In this document: positions 26,555 to 34,870 of the stretch, in pieces
Layout of the letters: each line of letters starts with the position of its first letter
How positions within the stretch are numbered: the stretch's first letter is position 1
NCBI GenBank assembly: GCA_947497485.1
Contig: CANMHB010000005.1
Location: 124,001-188,000, forward strand
Direction: 5' to 3'
Origin: Flavobacteriales bacterium
GTDB taxonomy: Bacteria; Bacteroidota; Bacteroidia; Flavobacteriales_D; Crocinitomicaceae
DNA: 64,000 nt
Notes under the pieces: generated by a model
Told to the model about the DNA's origin: nothing
The model's input: the letters and a program-made list of their open reading frames with translations, nothing else
Databases searched by the model: none
Program-made: the position numbers and the translations under genes

Positions 26555-27490
26555 ATGCTGAGTTTCCTTCGGATTAAATTGATTATTGCATTATTCTTGG
26601 GCATCGGTTTCGATTTATTAGCGCAACAACCTATTCCGAAAGTTGAGTATGGAAAGATTGAACGGATTCAGGACTTTAAATCCAAATTTGTATCAAATAG
26701 GAACATAGATGTCTGGCTTCCAAATGGTTATTCGCGTAAGAAAAAATATGCTGTATTATACATGCATGATGGACAAATGCTATTTGACCCCGAGATAACC
26801 TGGAATAAACAGTCTTGGAACGTGGATAGTATTGCAAATGCGTTGATTCAGAATCAAAATAACAAGAACTTTATCGTTGTCGCTATATGGAATGACGGAA
26901 TAACTCGTCATGCCGATTACTTCCCTCAAAACCCGTACGAAAAATTATCACCTACTGAAAAAGATACGGTAATTTCACAATTGAAAATAGCAGGGAGAAT
27001 TTCAGCTACTTTCACTCCCAATTCTGATAATTACCTACGTTTCATCGTTAATGAATTAAGACCTTACATAAATAAAACGTATTCGGTTTCCACTAAAAAA
27101 TCTGAAACTTTTGTTGCCGGAAGCAGTATGGGAGGTCTCATTTCAATTTATGCAATCTGTGAGTATCCAAAAATATTTGGAGGGGCCGCTTGCATTTCAA
27201 CACATTGGCCAGGAACATTCACATTGACAAACAATCCGATACCTCAAGCATTCATTGATTATTTAAAACATAACTTGCCATCACCTAAAAATCATCGAAT
27301 CTATTTCGACTGCGGCGATCAAACACTGGATGCATTATATCCAAAAATACAAAAAGAGGTCGATTCAATCATGATCAAAAGGGGCTACAATTCCGAAAAC
27401 TGGATATCAAAATACGTTATTGGAGCAGATCATAGCGAAAAATCGTGGCAGAACCGATTTGACATTCCTTTAAAATTCTTGTTAAAATAA
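26555..27490 (+). CDS. Secreted alpha/beta-hydrolase of the esterase D/Fes type
   Basis: The 311-residue protein has a signal peptide (LIIALFLGIGFDLLAQQ). Its esterase core contains RNIDVWLPNGYSRKKKYAVL, YMHDGQMLFD, the nucleophile elbow AGSSMGGLIS (Ser about 194) and GADHSEKSW with the catalytic His. This matches the putative esterase family (PF00756), whose members hydrolyse esters such as feruloyl, acyl or siderophore esters. It starts two bases after the M24 stop, so the two genes are likely coupled. The exact substrate is unknown. Confidence 0.85.
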   Translation: MLSFLRIKLIIALFLGIGFDLLAQQPIPKVEYGKIERIQDFKSKFVSNRNIDVWLPNGYSRKKKYAVLYMHDGQMLFDPEITWNKQSWNVDSIANALIQNQNNKNFIVVAIWNDGITRHADYFPQNPYEKLSPTEKDTVISQLKIAGRISATFTPNSDNYLRFIVNELRPYINKTYSVSTKKSETFVAGSSMGGLISIYAICEYPKIFGGAACISTHWPGTFTLTNNPIPQAFIDYLKHNLPSPKNHRIYFDCGDQTLDALYPKIQKEVDSIMIKRGYNSENWISKYVIGADHSEKSWQNRFDIPLKFLLK

Positions 27491-27495
27491 AAAAC

Positions 27496-27520
27496 TCCTA
27501 ACCAAATTAACGGCTAGGAG
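27496..27520 (-). terminator. Hairpin between the convergent esterase and M16 genes
   Basis: An imperfect inverted repeat (CTCCTAaCC / GGcTAGGAG) lies between the two convergent stops. It could serve either gene; no strong T-run is present. Confidence 0.4.
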
Positions 27521-27547
27521 CTCAAATATAGATTATCGATAGAATTA

Positions 27548-29629
27548 TTATTTAAAATCCTTTAAATCAATTTTTCCATTCACAATCATTTTAGAAACTT
27601 TTCCTGACAATGACATTTCACCAATTGTTAACGACATCGAATGTGGGAAAAGAATTCCTGAAACATCCTTATAATCACCCAAAATATTTGTGGTTTCCAT
27701 GGTTTCACCACCTTGTTTTCTGATAGAAATCGTTTTCTCTTTTAGGTATGTTGTTTTATTGTAGTAATCGTATGTCTCACTGGAATCTTCCATTGTTTTA
27801 ACAACATAGTAATCAACCCCATTCTGATTCTCAATACCAATTAAATCATAATTTGTACCATTTGTTGCATAATTCATTTCTGGAAATAAACCGCTTGAAT
27901 TTTTCTTCGAATTCATTTCATCGGCTGTCATCTCTTTTTTACCAGCTTGCATATTGAATGTAAATCCGGTTTTACCATCGTAATAACTTTTTTGAAAAAC
28001 CATTCCCTGACCTTCCATTTTTTGAGCTTCTGTTGCAGGCGCAATCCAATAGTCAGTCATTTTTAATGGAATTGGAATTTTTGCTGAAGTCATATCGGTT
28101 ACTCGCTCGTAATTAACTATATTTTTTATTTTCAATGTTAATTCCTTTTTGTTTTTTGTTTGAGTAACTGCAAATAAGTAGTTTTCTATTACTAATTCTT
28201 TTGAAATATCTGCTTTTTTTAAATCTTTCACCTCATTTCCGAATGCATCCAAAAGTTCAATTTTTCCATCAGAATCAAATTTCTTGAGGTTTTCAATAAT
28301 TTCTTCATTACCAACTACTACAATGTTGCAATTTTTAGATGTAAAATATTGCTGAGCCATTTCCAAAACATTTTCTTTTGAAACCTCAGACAAACGACTT
28401 AAATATGTTCTGTAGTAATCTTTTGGAAGTTTATTCTTGATTACATTTAATGCAAATCGAGCTATTGTCTGCGGATTTTCCAAAGAAATTGCAAACTTTC
28501 CGTTCATTGTGGACTTTGTCAAATTTAATTCATCATCCTTCACATTTTCATTGGTAATTTTTTCAAACTCACCCAAAATCTGGGCAATTGCTGAATCTGT
28601 AACTGCGTTTCGGAAATTTCCTCCTGCTGAAAGCCAGGCTCCATTATCTTCAATATTTAAAGACGAATAGCAACCATAAGTATAGGCCTTGTCCTCGCGG
28701 AGATTTTGCATTAAGCGGGTTCCAAAACCACCACCACCAAATATGTTGTTCAATACAGTTAATGGTAATTGATTTTTATCACCCTGTTTCATTTTTACCG
28801 GAAACGTAACATATACAACCGATTGCACTGCGCCTGGTTTTTTAACAAAAACAACCCGATTTCCTTTGCCGTATAAACCATTATTTGTTGGATTAACATA
28901 CACTTCTCCCCCATTCCAAGAATTGAAATATTTATTAACTAGTTCCTCAGTTTGTTGACGATTAATATCTCCAACGACTACCAAATAACTTCCTTTTGGC
29001 GTGAAATTGCGTTTAAAATAATCCACAACATCCTCTCGTGAGATATTGTTTAATGTGGCTTCAGTCATTACATCGCTGTAGGGATGATTCGGAAAATTAA
29101 CTTTAACAACTGCATTACGAGCCATCGTACTTGCATCAGACTTGGCAGACATCAATTCAGATTCATTCTGTTTTTTAATTCGATCGAATTCTGATTGTGG
29201 AAAATTGGCATTCATCAATACATCCGACATTAATGTTAATCCTTTATCAAGATGTTTTGTCAAACAAGATAGAAAAATAGAATTTTCATCAGCAGATAGA
29301 TTTGCACCGATGTAATCAATTTCCTTGTCCAATTGATCCTTTGAACGATTAGTCGTTCCAGACATGATGAGCGATCCTGCCATTCCAGATAAACCAGCTT
29401 TATTACCCTCGATTCGTGGGTCAGAACCCATGCTTAAATCAAATGAAACTTTTGGAATTTTATGATTTTCAGAAAGAATTACGGTAATACCATTTGCTGT
29501 AGTGAACACCTCAGATTCTTTTAAATCATTCGCTTTTGGAGGCGCAGCAGTAGGCATAATAGAACGATCCAATTGGGCATTCGCGATCGCTGAAAATATG
29601 ATAAAGGAGCTTAAAAATATCTTTTTCAT
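27548..29629 (-). CDS. M16-family peptidase, catalytically inactive-type subunit
   Basis: The 693-residue protein has a signal peptide (MKKIFLSSFIIFSAIANAQ) and two M16 half-barrels (about 35-450), with the C-terminal part (about 470-690) a separate beta-rich domain. The HxxEH zinc motif is missing at the expected position (NKAGLSGMAGSLIMSGTTNR), while the R/Y partner segment is present. Such subunits pair with an active M16 protein, and the next gene upstream, 10 bases away, is one. It therefore probably forms a heterodimeric periplasmic or outer-membrane-associated zinc peptidase. Pairing is inference from gene order. Confidence 0.85.
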   Translation of the reverse strand: MKKIFLSSFIIFSAIANAQLDRSIMPTAAPPKANDLKESEVFTTANGITVILSENHKIPKVSFDLSMGSDPRIEGNKAGLSGMAGSLIMSGTTNRSKDQLDKEIDYIGANLSADENSIFLSCLTKHLDKGLTLMSDVLMNANFPQSEFDRIKKQNESELMSAKSDASTMARNAVVKVNFPNHPYSDVMTEATLNNISREDVVDYFKRNFTPKGSYLVVVGDINRQQTEELVNKYFNSWNGGEVYVNPTNNGLYGKGNRVVFVKKPGAVQSVVYVTFPVKMKQGDKNQLPLTVLNNIFGGGGFGTRLMQNLREDKAYTYGCYSSLNIEDNGAWLSAGGNFRNAVTDSAIAQILGEFEKITNENVKDDELNLTKSTMNGKFAISLENPQTIARFALNVIKNKLPKDYYRTYLSRLSEVSKENVLEMAQQYFTSKNCNIVVVGNEEIIENLKKFDSDGKIELLDAFGNEVKDLKKADISKELVIENYLFAVTQTKNKKELTLKIKNIVNYERVTDMTSAKIPIPLKMTDYWIAPATEAQKMEGQGMVFQKSYYDGKTGFTFNMQAGKKEMTADEMNSKKNSSGLFPEMNYATNGTNYDLIGIENQNGVDYYVVKTMEDSSETYDYYNKTTYLKEKTISIRKQGGETMETTNILGDYKDVSGILFPHSMSLTIGEMSLSGKVSKMIVNGKIDLKDFK

Positions 29630-29639
29630 CTTAATAGAT

Positions 29640-31118
29640 TTATTTTTTTGGTAAATAATGTAAAATTACACGCGCATCTTGCGTCAAATATTTCTTGGCA
29701 ACACGTTGAATATCCTCTCTGGTAACCTTCATGTAGTTATTCATCAAAGTATTAACACGATCAGCATTTCCATAATAAACGCGGTTATCAGCTAAATTTT
29801 CAGCAATTCCTGCAATCGTTGAATTGGCGCTAACGAGATCGTTTTCAAATTTATTTCGCGCTTTCTGAAATTCATCTTCTGAAATCAGTTCATTTTTAAT
29901 TAATTCTATTTGCGCATCGAACTCCTTTTGAATTGAATCTAGACTCACACCATTAGAGGCAATGGCCGCAAAAATCTCAACACCCGCATCCTCAAGTGCA
30001 AAATTGAATGAAAATGCAAAAGTTGCCATCTCTTTTTTCTCGACAATGGTTTTGTTGATTCTAGAACTACTTCCACCAGAAAGAACCTCATTTAGCATTT
30101 CTAAAGCATAAGCATCATCGCTTCGTTGCTCAGGTAGTTTGTACCCCATGAAAATTGCAGGAAGTTGAATATTATCAAATATTTCAGCTTTTATAACCCC
30201 ATTAATTGGTGAACGGTCCTTTTCAGTGCGTTTAATTTCAATTGGTTTCGAGGACATTTTTTTAATTAACCTCTTTGTCGAGCTGAAAGACAAAAATGAT
30301 TTTTTGATTTTAAAGAAATCATTTTTATCGAATTTAGACTTTGCGATCCCATATCTTTTTTCAAAATCTGCATCAGATTGAGCTACAAAATCACGATAAA
30401 GTGTTATCGCTTGTCCCATAGGCATAGATGCAAAGTACTTATCAATCCATTTCTTTGTTTGTGCGACATCTAAATCACCTGCAATAGACAATGTAGCGTT
30501 AGAAGGGACGTAATAAGTTTTATAAAAATTTACGTAATCTTCTTCTTGTGCAGCATCAAGGTGTTCCATGCTTCCGATCGGAACCCAGTTGTATGGGTGA
30601 TTGGGAAAGGCTCTTTTAAACATTTCTGTTAAAAAAGATGCATACGGTTGGTTATCCACACGCTGACGTTTTTCTTCCTTAACTACACTACGTTGTGTCT
30701 CAATTCCTTTGATATCAACTTTAGCATGTAGCATTCGTTCACTCTCCAACCAAAGTCCTAACTCAAGTTGATTAGAAGGAAGAATCTCATAGTAATAGGT
30801 TCGATCCTGTGATGTATTCGCATTCAATACACCACCATTTTTTTCAACCAATTCACTGTATTTTCCTCGCCCAATATTTTCTGAACCTTCAAATAACAAA
30901 TGTTCAAAAAAGTGCGCAAATCCCGTTCTGTTCGGATTTTCATTTTTGGATCCAACATGATACAACACGGAAACTGCTACAATCGGAGTTGAATGTTCTT
31001 CATGAAGAATAACATGTATTCCATTGGGCAGATCGTATTCTACGAATTCAATCTTTTTTTGGGAGTATGAACTTCCTAATGCTAGCAAAGCTAATCCCGA
31101 TAATACTAAATTTCTCAT
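29640..31118 (-). CDS. M16-family zinc metallopeptidase, active subunit
   Basis: The 492-residue protein has a signal peptide (MRNLVLSGLALLALGSSYS). The inverted zinc motif HFFEH in GFAHFFEHLLFEGSEN (about 82-97) and a downstream Glu in the 160-165 region (SVVKEEKRQRVDN) complete the M16 site. Its shorter length and the 10-base gap to the next M16 gene on the same strand mark it as the catalytic partner of a two-subunit M16B enzyme. Family members degrade short peptides. Confidence 0.9.
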   Translation of the reverse strand: MRNLVLSGLALLALGSSYSQKKIEFVEYDLPNGIHVILHEEHSTPIVAVSVLYHVGSKNENPNRTGFAHFFEHLLFEGSENIGRGKYSELVEKNGGVLNANTSQDRTYYYEILPSNQLELGLWLESERMLHAKVDIKGIETQRSVVKEEKRQRVDNQPYASFLTEMFKRAFPNHPYNWVPIGSMEHLDAAQEEDYVNFYKTYYVPSNATLSIAGDLDVAQTKKWIDKYFASMPMGQAITLYRDFVAQSDADFEKRYGIAKSKFDKNDFFKIKKSFLSFSSTKRLIKKMSSKPIEIKRTEKDRSPINGVIKAEIFDNIQLPAIFMGYKLPEQRSDDAYALEMLNEVLSGGSSSRINKTIVEKKEMATFAFSFNFALEDAGVEIFAAIASNGVSLDSIQKEFDAQIELIKNELISEDEFQKARNKFENDLVSANSTIAGIAENLADNRVYYGNADRVNTLMNNYMKVTREDIQRVAKKYLTQDARVILHYLPKK

Positions 31119-31245
31119 TCTCTAATTTTTGCATCGCTAAGGTAATTCAGAAAATTGAATTAAAAAGCACAAAATGACATAAGGCAAAAAAAGGAAATGA
31201 ATGGAATGAATTGATTTTGGTCTGAAAATTGGTTATTTTTGATTG

Positions 31246-32334
31246 ATGAAATTTATTAAATCCCTACTTTTTATTTTGACCACATACGTCAGTCTCGCGC
31301 AAGGAGTCGTTCCAATGAAGGATTTTAATAATTTTTTTGTTTCGTTTCAAGATGGTTTTTTTCAAACAATTGAATTACAACCTGTCATTGAGTACAAAGC
31401 TGGAGACGAGTTAGTCGCCTACGTTGATACACGTGGGAATTTGCGTTTATATGATGGAAAAAGTAGGAAAGATGTTACCAATCTTACGACCGAATTTCAA
31501 GTATCCGACCATTTAATGGCATATTATATTTCTGGCTCTCTTCGTGCATATGATTCTGGTAAATTTTTACGTTTAACAAATTTCGCTCGCGCTTTTGCGG
31601 TTCGTGACAGTATTATCGTATTTGAGGATACACAATACAAATCTCTGAATGTCAATTACAAAGGAGTTTCAACCCAATTAACAACATTTTCTGAACTGGA
31701 TTTTTTAAAAATCCCAACAAGCATCGGAGAAAACATCGTGATTTATCGTGACAATGCCTTGAATACTTTTGCATTTTGGAGAGGAAACACATACGAAATT
31801 GGGAATTTTAATGAGGAAATAATCAACTACAATATTGGAACAGATGTATTCTGTTTTAACGATCCTTATAATCAATCATTCGTTGTATTTCAAAACGGTA
31901 AATTCACGGATGTTGAAAATTTAAAAGTGAACAAGTATAAGAGCGGTCGTGGATTTATCGTTTACGAGGACATTAATGGTAATTTAATCTATTTTTCGAA
32001 TGGAGAAAAAATACAACTCTCCAATTTTTCAGCTTCATTTTGGGACGTTCGAGATGATTTGGTTGTTTGGTCAGAAAATAGTTACGTTTTTGCCTATTCA
32101 AATGGTAAAAAAATCCAAATTGCAAACTTCATACCTGAAACCTATTTGATTAAAAACAACATTTATGCTTTCAAGAATATTTATGGTGGAGTAAGCGCTC
32201 TCGTCAATGGAAAAGTTGAAGAGTTAACAAATAATGTCGATTCCGAATTTGAAATATTTGGTAATAAAGTACTCGTGAAACTGTTCAATAAAACAAATCT
32301 CGTTTTCAGTGAAGGGAAAAAATATTCAAATTAA
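31246..32334 (+). CDS. Secreted beta-propeller-like protein of unknown function
   Basis: The 362-residue protein has a signal peptide (MKFIKSLLFILTTYVSLAQG) and then repeating units of about 40-50 residues, each with a ...VAYVD..GNLRLYDG or FIVYEDINGNLIYFSNGEK type strand pair, which suggests a propeller. I use the ATG at 31246; a TTG one codon earlier is possible. It overlaps the next gene by 26 bases, so the two are co-transcribed. Confidence 0.65.
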   Translation: MKFIKSLLFILTTYVSLAQGVVPMKDFNNFFVSFQDGFFQTIELQPVIEYKAGDELVAYVDTRGNLRLYDGKSRKDVTNLTTEFQVSDHLMAYYISGSLRAYDSGKFLRLTNFARAFAVRDSIIVFEDTQYKSLNVNYKGVSTQLTTFSELDFLKIPTSIGENIVIYRDNALNTFAFWRGNTYEIGNFNEEIINYNIGTDVFCFNDPYNQSFVVFQNGKFTDVENLKVNKYKSGRGFIVYEDINGNLIYFSNGEKIQLSNFSASFWDVRDDLVVWSENSYVFAYSNGKKIQIANFIPETYLIKNNIYAFKNIYGGVSALVNGKVEELTNNVDSEFEIFGNKVLVKLFNKTNLVFSEGKKYSN

Positions 32335-33211
32335 GTCTTGGTGTTTTTTGTTATTGCTATTTCTGTCGAAAAATATTTTCGCTCAAGTCCCTGCATTTGA
32401 TCGCTTGGAACAATTATTTTATCAAAAACACTATAAAATCGTTTATCGAAAAGCCAATCGATTGCTTGACAAACCAGAATACGATTATTCAAAAATGCCC
32501 TTATACTATCGATCCATTAGTGCTATTGAGATGGCTTCTAATCCAATTTGGTTCAAGAAAAATAAATCGATTTTCGAGCAAGCTATTACCGATTTAAAAG
32601 AAATTAAATCTACCGAAATTGGAAAAAGCATTTTTATTGCACATCAAATTGAACTTGGTACTCTAAAAATGGATATTGATAGTTGGCTTTCTGATCTTAA
32701 AAGACAAGGAAATCAATCGGATTTTTCAACTTATTCAGAGCAGTTTTCCCTCTTATTTGCTGGCCTAAGTTTAAATAACTTCCACGAAACCGCAGCTAAT
32801 CCTGTAACGGATGTGAGCAATAAGGCACTTACAGATCGTTTTGAAATGGTTAAATATGCTCAAAAACAACTTGGTGTTCCTTATGTAACAGCCGGCGACA
32901 ATCCGAGCGGATTTGATTGCAGTGGTTTCACATCCTATGTCATGTCCTCATCTGGAAAAAAAATACCTAGAAGGGCTAAAGATCAATATGAAGCTTCTAC
33001 GAAATTAAAAGCGAGTGAGGCAATGATGGGCGACCTTGTATTTTTCTCCAATGGTGGTGATATTTCACATGTTGGAATGCTCATTAATGAGCCGGGTAAC
33101 GCAAAGAAAATGATCCACGCCAGTTCATCCAAGGGAATTTCAATTGTTGAAATTGAATCATCAGAATATTGGAAGAAAAGACTTGTTGGTTATGGCACTT
33201 TTATTCGTTAA
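32309..33211 (+). CDS. Secreted NlpC/P60 peptidoglycan endopeptidase
   Basis: The 300-residue protein has a signal peptide ending about residue 26 (LLLLFLSKNIFAQ). The C-terminal NlpC/P60 domain (about 185-300) contains GFDCSGFTSYVM with the catalytic Cys, DLVFFSNGGDISHVGMLI with the catalytic His, and a following polar residue in KMIHASSSKG. It should cut peptide cross-links in the cell wall. The start is a GTG at 32309 inside the end of the upstream gene; no ATG is available before the signal peptide. It overlaps the convergent membrane-protein gene by 11 bases. Confidence 0.88.
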   Translation: MKGKNIQIKSWCFLLLLFLSKNIFAQVPAFDRLEQLFYQKHYKIVYRKANRLLDKPEYDYSKMPLYYRSISAIEMASNPIWFKKNKSIFEQAITDLKEIKSTEIGKSIFIAHQIELGTLKMDIDSWLSDLKRQGNQSDFSTYSEQFSLLFAGLSLNNFHETAANPVTDVSNKALTDRFEMVKYAQKQLGVPYVTAGDNPSGFDCSGFTSYVMSSSGKKIPRRAKDQYEASTKLKASEAMMGDLVFFSNGGDISHVGMLINEPGNAKKMIHASSSKGISIVEIESSEYWKKRLVGYGTFIR

Positions 33212-33731
33212 TAGTTCTGTTTTTTGAAAAAAGAAGCATAAAAGTCGTTACGAATATAAGTCCTAGCAAGAAATATTCGACCAACGGAATGACTTTTAAA
33301 AAATTCAAGAATGATGTTAACCATAAACTGATTATCAAGATACTACCAACCTTTTTGACAAATTCATTCTTTCGGGATAAAATATCCCAATAAAGAATAC
33401 AATAAGAGGTTATTAAAGGAAAGAATAACCAATGCCATTGGTTCCTTAAAATATCCGGTTGATCTAGAAAAAATGAGCTAAAAACGATTTGAAAAAATGA
33501 AATTGAAAGCAAGGATATATTCGTCACTTTTAATTGAACCTTAACAATTAAAGAGAAAAATGAAATAAGAAATGACGATCCAAAAACGATGGTCAAATTC
33601 AACCAAGGGAACAAATCCCAATTTATTAATTGAAAAAAGGAATAAACTAGAAGAATGAAAAAGCAAATCGCTTGAGCAAAAATCACATTTTTTACTGTAA
33701 TCTTCTTTTTCAAAATTACTTGCACATTCAT
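33201..33731 (-). CDS. Multi-pass membrane protein of unknown function
   Basis: This 176-residue protein has about five hydrophobic helices (for example VIFAQAICFFILLVYSFFQL, LTIVFGSSFLISFFSLIV, LLSISFFQIVFSSFFLD and EYFLLGLIFVTTFMLLF). No family is recognised. Its last 11 bases overlap the convergent NlpC gene. No partner gene is evident. Confidence 0.55.
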   Translation of the reverse strand: MNVQVILKKKITVKNVIFAQAICFFILLVYSFFQLINWDLFPWLNLTIVFGSSFLISFFSLIVKVQLKVTNISLLSISFFQIVFSSFFLDQPDILRNQWHWLFFPLITSYCILYWDILSRKNEFVKKVGSILIISLWLTSFLNFLKVIPLVEYFLLGLIFVTTFMLLFSKNRTINE

Positions 33732-33776
33732 TCAACCATAAAATTAGGCATATTTCTAATTTAAATTTGATAAAAA

Positions 33777-33804
33777 AAGAGGAGTAAAATTTTACCCCTC
33801 TTTC
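33777..33804. terminator. Bidirectional terminator
   Basis: A hairpin (AAAGAGGAGTAA / TTACCCCTCTTT, one mismatch) has A-rich and T-rich flanks. It lies between the two minus-strand genes and mainly serves the T9SS gene at 33825. Confidence 0.7.
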
Positions 33805-33824
33805 AAATACTTCAACTATTTATT

Positions 33825-34859
33825 TTAATACTTTACTACTCGCTTTACTACTTTTTGGTCATTCGAAGTGACTTCAACGTAATAAACTCCCGCTTCAAAT
33901 TCGGTCATTCTAAATTGGCTACCCGTAATTTCTAAAACTTTTTTCCCAAGTGCATCAAGCAAATAAGCCTTTGAGTTTTTTGGGATTTCAATATTAAAAA
34001 TATCCTGACCTGGATTCGGATAAATATTTATTTGACTTGCAAGAAAAATATCATTTATACCAAGATTTTGAGTAGGAAGCTCACGGGATAAAACGATTGT
34101 ATTGGGATTATTAAAAAATGAATTATCCACGGCGTAAATAACAAAAATAGGAAGCGGACTAATTGCATTATAATATTCGTAAACATCTCTATAGAGTATA
34201 ACAGGGGCATTAATCACCGTGCCTGCAAAATTGATGTTAACGTAAGAATTTATGGTGTCCAGAAAGCGATAACGATATGTGTTCGGATAATCAACAGCAC
34301 CTAATTTCAATGTTCCTATTCCATCAATCGCAGAATAACAATTACCGATTGCAAATGTATCTACAGCAGCTGTTGGATTATCACTGAAAATGCGCCCTGA
34401 CATAGTCGATGAGGAAGTATTTCCGACGTTAAATGGATAAGGATTTAACAATTGAGGAATCGTATCCCAAAAAGTAAATACATCACCAAGTGATGGTTCA
34501 GTAAATTTAAACCCTTGAGAAATACGTTCCGAAGCAGTAGTGCTATAGTAAGTAATAATTTGATTGTTGATTGAAAATTTCTTTGTTGCCCCTGGAAATA
34601 AGGAATCTAACGTGGTATTATCCAAATCCGAGATACTTAAATTCCGGATCTCTGCTGATCCGTTACCATCTGTATCGACACCTAAAATTGTTGAATAATC
34701 CCATGTTACGCCATTTCCAACAATATTTTCATATCGAATGGCATTTGAATCACATAAATAAAGGTTACTTGATGTTCCCGAAGCAGGATCGGAAGCTTGT
34801 GTCATTTGTCCAAAACTAAATGCTGGAATAAAAGAAATAATTGATAAAATTTTCTTCAT
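33825..34859 (-). CDS. T9SS-exported protein of unknown function
   Basis: This 344-residue protein has a signal peptide (MKKILSIISFIPAFSFGQ) and a C-terminal T9SS sorting domain (about 275-344: INIYPNPGQDIFNIEIP, ALGKKVLEITG, AGVYYVEVTSNDQKVVKRVV). The central region is beta-rich with no recognised catalytic motif. It lies 11 bases downstream of the CocE-like gene on the same strand, so it is probably co-expressed with it and exported to the surface by the same system. Confidence 0.75.
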   Translation of the reverse strand: MKKILSIISFIPAFSFGQMTQASDPASGTSSNLYLCDSNAIRYENIVGNGVTWDYSTILGVDTDGNGSAEIRNLSISDLDNTTLDSLFPGATKKFSINNQIITYYSTTASERISQGFKFTEPSLGDVFTFWDTIPQLLNPYPFNVGNTSSSTMSGRIFSDNPTAAVDTFAIGNCYSAIDGIGTLKLGAVDYPNTYRYRFLDTINSYVNINFAGTVINAPVILYRDVYEYYNAISPLPIFVIYAVDNSFFNNPNTIVLSRELPTQNLGINDIFLASQINIYPNPGQDIFNIEIPKNSKAYLLDALGKKVLEITGSQFRMTEFEAGVYYVEVTSNDQKVVKRVVKY

Positions 34860-34870
34860 AATTTATTTAT